Assembly: GCA_036013055.1 (NCBI GenBank)
Contig: DASCQM010000016.1
Coordinates: 144,833-208,832 of the forward strand
DNA from: SHYR01 sp036013055
GTDB lineage: Bacteria; Chloroflexota; Dehalococcoidia; UBA2979
DNA: 64,000 nucleotides
Reading direction: 5' to 3'
Shown: positions 61,170 through 64,000 of the stretch, in pieces
How positions within the stretch are numbered: the stretch's first letter is position 1
Layout: every line of letters begins with the position of its first letter
Made by a program: the position numbers and the translations under genes
The notes under the pieces: generated by a model
The model's database searches: none
Told to the model about the DNA's origin: nothing
Seen by the model: only the letters and a program-made list of their open reading frames with translations

Positions 61170-62690
61170 ATGGCAGCCACCATAGCTTCCACGGCTGAGA
61201 CAGCCACCACCACAAAGAAGCCGTTGATCTACTACGGCTACTGGCTCGTTGGCGTCGCGTTCATGGCCCAGCTGATCTCCGCCGGATCGCAGACGTACGT
61301 CTCCGGTGTCTTCCTCGTACCGATGACTGAGGACCTCGACTGGACGCGCACGGAGTTCACCACGGCCCAGACCGTAGGGCGCTTCATTATGGCGTTTTTT
61401 GGCATCTTCGTCGGCTCGATGATCGACCGTGGCTATTCGCGCGGGCTGATGATCGCCGGCGTCACGCTGCTCGGCGCCGGCCTCTTCATGACCAGCGGCG
61501 TGAATGAACTCTGGCAATGGATTCTGCTGCGAGGATTCCTCTTCACGATCGGCGCGGCGATGCTCGGCAACCTCGTCGTCAACGTCACGCTCTCGAAGTG
61601 GTTCGTACAGCGTCGAGGCATGGCCGTCGGCATCGCGGCGATGGGCATCTCCACCGCCGGCGTGGTGCTACCGCTCGCGCTGACGCCCTTCGTCGACGAG
61701 TACGGCTGGCGAGCCGGGTGGCAGCTACTCGCCGTGATTGCGTGGGTCTCGATCTACCCGATCGCGATGCTGATGCGCAGCACGCCCGAGGAGCACGGCC
61801 TCAACCCCGACGGTCGCAGCGACGAGGAGATGCGGACCAGCGCCGGCGAGGCCGCACGCACCGACTTCGCTAACTCGCTAACGCGATCCGAGGCGCTGAG
61901 GACGGCGACGCTCTACCAGATCGTGCTCGCGTTCGGCTTCTCTAGCATCGGCATCGGCACGGTGATGTTCAGTACGATCCCATTCGTCACGGACGCCGGC
62001 TTCAGCCGTACGACCGCCTCCTTCATGATCGCCTTCGGCCTCGCGTTGCCGGCCGGGCTTGTGAAGCCGATCTGGGGCACGCTCGCTGACATCTTCTCGG
62101 CGAGGCTGATGGCCGCTCTCTGCTTCCTGTCGGCGGCGGCCGGCATGTGGATGATCGTCGGTGCGGCTCGGACCAACGAGACCATGTTGCTGGCGGTAGG
62201 ATTCGTGCTCGTCGGCATCGGCATCGGTGGCCAGATCCCGATCCAGGAGATGATCTGGGGCTCCTACTTCGGACGTCGCTACCTCGGCTCGGTTCGTAGT
62301 GTGGCGATGCCGTTCACGCTCTTCTTCGGTGCCGGCGGTCCACTGGTCGTGCAACTCTACTTCGATCGCGTCGGTGACTACGACGGCGCGTTCTACGCGG
62401 TCTCTGCGCTCTGGGTGCTCGCTGCCGGGCTCGTGCTGCTGATCCGCCGCCCACAGGCACCTAATCGCATCGCGGACGCAATCGATGGCGGGAACCAACC
62501 CGATCCGCCGCCGGACGCCCCGTCAGACCCGCCGGCATCGCCACCAGTCGACGCCGCCCCCGAAGAGCCCGTCGTGGTGGAGCCTGTGGCGGCTGAACCT
62601 ATTGCGACCGAATCTGCCACCGCCGAACCGATCGACGTCGGACCGGCGCTGCCCGAACGACCGCAGCGCGACTACATGCAGGATCGCTAG
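61170..62690 (+). CDS. MFS transporter (OxlT/monocarboxylate-like) with acidic-Pro tail
   Basis: The 506-residue protein has twelve membrane segments, with YYGYWLVGVAFMAQ at the start and the long central loop near SDEEMRTSAGEAARTDFAN. It resembles OxlT/monocarboxylate-type MFS proteins. After the last helix a tail of about 70 residues is rich in Pro, Ala and Glu. I chose ATG 61170 with AGGAG upstream over the in-frame frame from 60993, whose leader is not MFS-like. Confidence 0.88.
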   Translation: MAATIASTAETATTTKKPLIYYGYWLVGVAFMAQLISAGSQTYVSGVFLVPMTEDLDWTRTEFTTAQTVGRFIMAFFGIFVGSMIDRGYSRGLMIAGVTLLGAGLFMTSGVNELWQWILLRGFLFTIGAAMLGNLVVNVTLSKWFVQRRGMAVGIAAMGISTAGVVLPLALTPFVDEYGWRAGWQLLAVIAWVSIYPIAMLMRSTPEEHGLNPDGRSDEEMRTSAGEAARTDFANSLTRSEALRTATLYQIVLAFGFSSIGIGTVMFSTIPFVTDAGFSRTTASFMIAFGLALPAGLVKPIWGTLADIFSARLMAALCFLSAAAGMWMIVGAARTNETMLLAVGFVLVGIGIGGQIPIQEMIWGSYFGRRYLGSVRSVAMPFTLFFGAGGPLVVQLYFDRVGDYDGAFYAVSALWVLAAGLVLLIRRPQAPNRIADAIDGGNQPDPPPDAPSDPPASPPVDAAPEEPVVVEPVAAEPIATESATAEPIDVGPALPERPQRDYMQDR

Positions 62691-62714
62691 CTACGCAGGC
62701 TCACCACGGGCGAT

Positions 62715-64000
62715 TCAGCGTTCGTAGAGCAGAGCAGCGTCACTGAAGCCGTCGATGTCGCTCGCCGTCAGCCCGGGGAAAATCTCGACCTTTAGCACGC
62801 GGTCGCTCAGCAACTGCATCAGCACCACGCCGCGCACGGCGTCGTCGTTCAGGGCCGTGAGACCAGTGTCGGGGCTCCTGCGGTCCCAGTACGTGTCGCC
62901 GTCCATGTAGTCGTACTTCACCAGCTCATAGACGATCAGGTCCGATGCCACGGAGACATCGGCCGGATCCGGCGTGTTTCCGCGCACACCAAACTGCGCC
63001 GAGGCCCCGTCGAACGTGCCGAGCGAGAGCACGACGTGCGAGGGGACGAGGTGGTCGTAAGCGACCGTCAGGTGCCCGGCCCAGTAGCGCTCCCCGCGGA
63101 TCCCGTCGATCCCGCTGTAGCCATTCGTGCCCTGCTGGAACCAGTTGCCGACGAGGCGGCCGTCGATGTCGTAGTCGAAACGACCGTCGAACGGCGCCTC
63201 AGAGCGTAGGCTGAGTGCGTTTAGACGCTGCTGGATCTCGTCAGTGAAGTAGTCAAAGGGCGGCGCGGCGTGGATCTTCCACGGCTCGTCGCTGTAGTGC
63301 TCAGGCACGAGCAGCCCCGGCAGCGTCACGTTCGTGTCCACAACATTGTAGTCGACGTTCGCGCGGTAGCCGCCGATCAGTTCACCAGCCACCACTGAGA
63401 CATCGACCGAGCCATGGTCACCCGGCGACGGCGCGACTGCCGAGAGCGTGGGCGAGAGCGTGGCGAGGTGGATGAAGATGCTGGAGAGGGAGCAGTCATG
63501 CTCGATCACCAACCGGTAGTCGTCGATCTCGCGCGCCGGACCGGGCGAGCTGCTCTGACGCATGTTCTCGATGCGCGTGACCGTGCCAGCGGCGGGACTG
63601 TAGACAGCGATCTGCAGATCCGGATCGCGGAAGTTCTGAAAGTAGATGTGGTCGACCGGCGTCACGTGCGAGCCGTACATCATGCCGAGCGGCACCACGA
63701 GCTCGGTCGCATCGAGGTCAACGGGTGCGAACTCGAACGTAGGCGCGCCATCGGGGCACAATGCGGCGCCGCTACTCGTGCGCGGCGTGCTCGCGGCGGG
63801 CGTCGCACTTGGCGAGCCCCTCTTCAGGGTCTCGTTTGGCGCGACCTCCGTCGGGGCCGCTGTCGGGGCCGCTGTCGGGGCCGCTGTCGGGGCTACCGTC
63901 GCGGCTACCGCCGTTGCGGCTACGGTTGTCGCTTCGGTGGTTGCTGAGCTTGAATCATCGTCGCCATCGTCACTACACGCTGCAGCGACCATCGCGATCG
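62715..64000 (-). CDS. lipoprotein with degenerate M23-like fold (5' end beyond window)
   Basis: The frame runs to the right edge. The visible N-terminus IAMVAAACSDD looks like the end of a lipoprotein signal peptide with lipobox VAAAC, so the true start lies outside. A linker of APT repeats, Ser and Thr leads to a mature domain with YGSHVTPVDHIYF, AVYSPAAGTVTRI and RLVIEHDCSLSSIFIHL, which resembles the lysostaphin-type (M23) fold; metal ligands are only partly matched. The C-terminal half (FDGRFDYDIDGRLVGNWFQQ) is unfamiliar. An envelope-localised binding or hydrolase role is possible. Confidence 0.7.
   Translation of the reverse strand, partial: IAMVAAACSDDGDDDSSSATTEATTVAATAVAATVAPTAAPTAAPTAAPTEVAPNETLKRGSPSATPAASTPRTSSGAALCPDGAPTFEFAPVDLDATELVVPLGMMYGSHVTPVDHIYFQNFRDPDLQIAVYSPAAGTVTRIENMRQSSSPGPAREIDDYRLVIEHDCSLSSIFIHLATLSPTLSAVAPSPGDHGSVDVSVVAGELIGGYRANVDYNVVDTNVTLPGLLVPEHYSDEPWKIHAAPPFDYFTDEIQQRLNALSLRSEAPFDGRFDYDIDGRLVGNWFQQGTNGYSGIDGIRGERYWAGHLTVAYDHLVPSHVVLSLGTFDGASAQFGVRGNTPDPADVSVASDLIVYELVKYDYMDGDTYWDRRSPDTGLTALNDDAVRGVVLMQLLSDRVLKVEIFPGLTASDIDGFSDAALLYER
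63850..63893 (-). repeat. 12-bp tandem repeat in the lipoprotein linker
   Basis: GTCGGGGCCGCT (plus strand) occurs three times in a row from 63850 to 63885 with a partial fourth copy, encoding TAAP units on the minus strand. Such runs can expand or shrink in frame and alter linker length. Confidence 0.85.

Overview
The window is GC-rich, almost fully coding bacterial DNA. Gene starts use ATG, GTG and TTG, and many neighbouring genes overlap by 4 bp (ATGA or GTGA). The gene families point to a Chloroflexota bacterium, possibly of the SAR202/Dehalococcoidia or Thermomicrobia side. Evidence is the paired 'YYY' (DUF2298) and TIGR03663 membrane proteins, the Ltp2/thiolase-like plus DUF35 pair, a Mo-hydroxylase operon, a dipeptide-epimerase-like enolase, and hydrolase/TPR-adenylate-cyclase remnants. 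This placement is inference from family content; no rRNA gene is present to confirm it.

1-9.5 kb holds housekeeping genes: the C-terminal part of an exonuclease-DinG helicase fusion running in from the left edge, a GNAT acetyltransferase, a convergent three-gene minus-strand group ending in a small membrane protein, and rnc-smc, followed by ftsY. 10.5-17.2 kb is a membrane/glycan block of YYY protein, TIGR03663 protein, flippase-like protein and FAD oxidoreductase. 17.2-19.7 kb carries an orphan NuoE-NuoF pair whose C-terminal ferredoxin domain has lost exactly one of two clusters. 19.8-24.3 kb is mutS-mutL.

24.3-47.7 kb is catabolic and accessory. It contains a CoA ligase that probably starts at ATT, a class V PLP enzyme, a Tam-like methyltransferase, an epimerase divergent from a thiolase-like/DUF35 pair whose first gene is cut by an in-frame TGA, a Mo-hydroxylase operon (medium, small, large, MoaD/ThiS-like, HAD), a hydroxyacid dehydrogenase, crcB, a dienelactone hydrolase, glpK, three enoyl-CoA hydratases, a short-chain dehydrogenase with an altered catalytic motif, and an acyl-CoA dehydrogenase. 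A response regulator has been fused by deletion to the tail of another gene near 41.35 kb, with a Pho-box-like direct repeat upstream.

47.8-52.3 kb is a MacAB-like adaptor/ATPase/permease operon; the adaptor carries a 99-bp tandem duplication. 52.3-55.6 kb holds a DUF4242 protein, a DMT transporter, two alpha/beta hydrolases and a PPOX-fold protein. 55.6-58.9 kb is decayed: a hydrolase-adenylate cyclase pseudogene, intact dusB, a lipoprotein pseudogene and a perfect 15-bp inverted repeat. 58.9-64 kb has a short-chain dehydrogenase, two MFS transporters and a lipoprotein gene running off the right edge. I saw no tRNA, rRNA, CRISPR array, IS element or phage gene.
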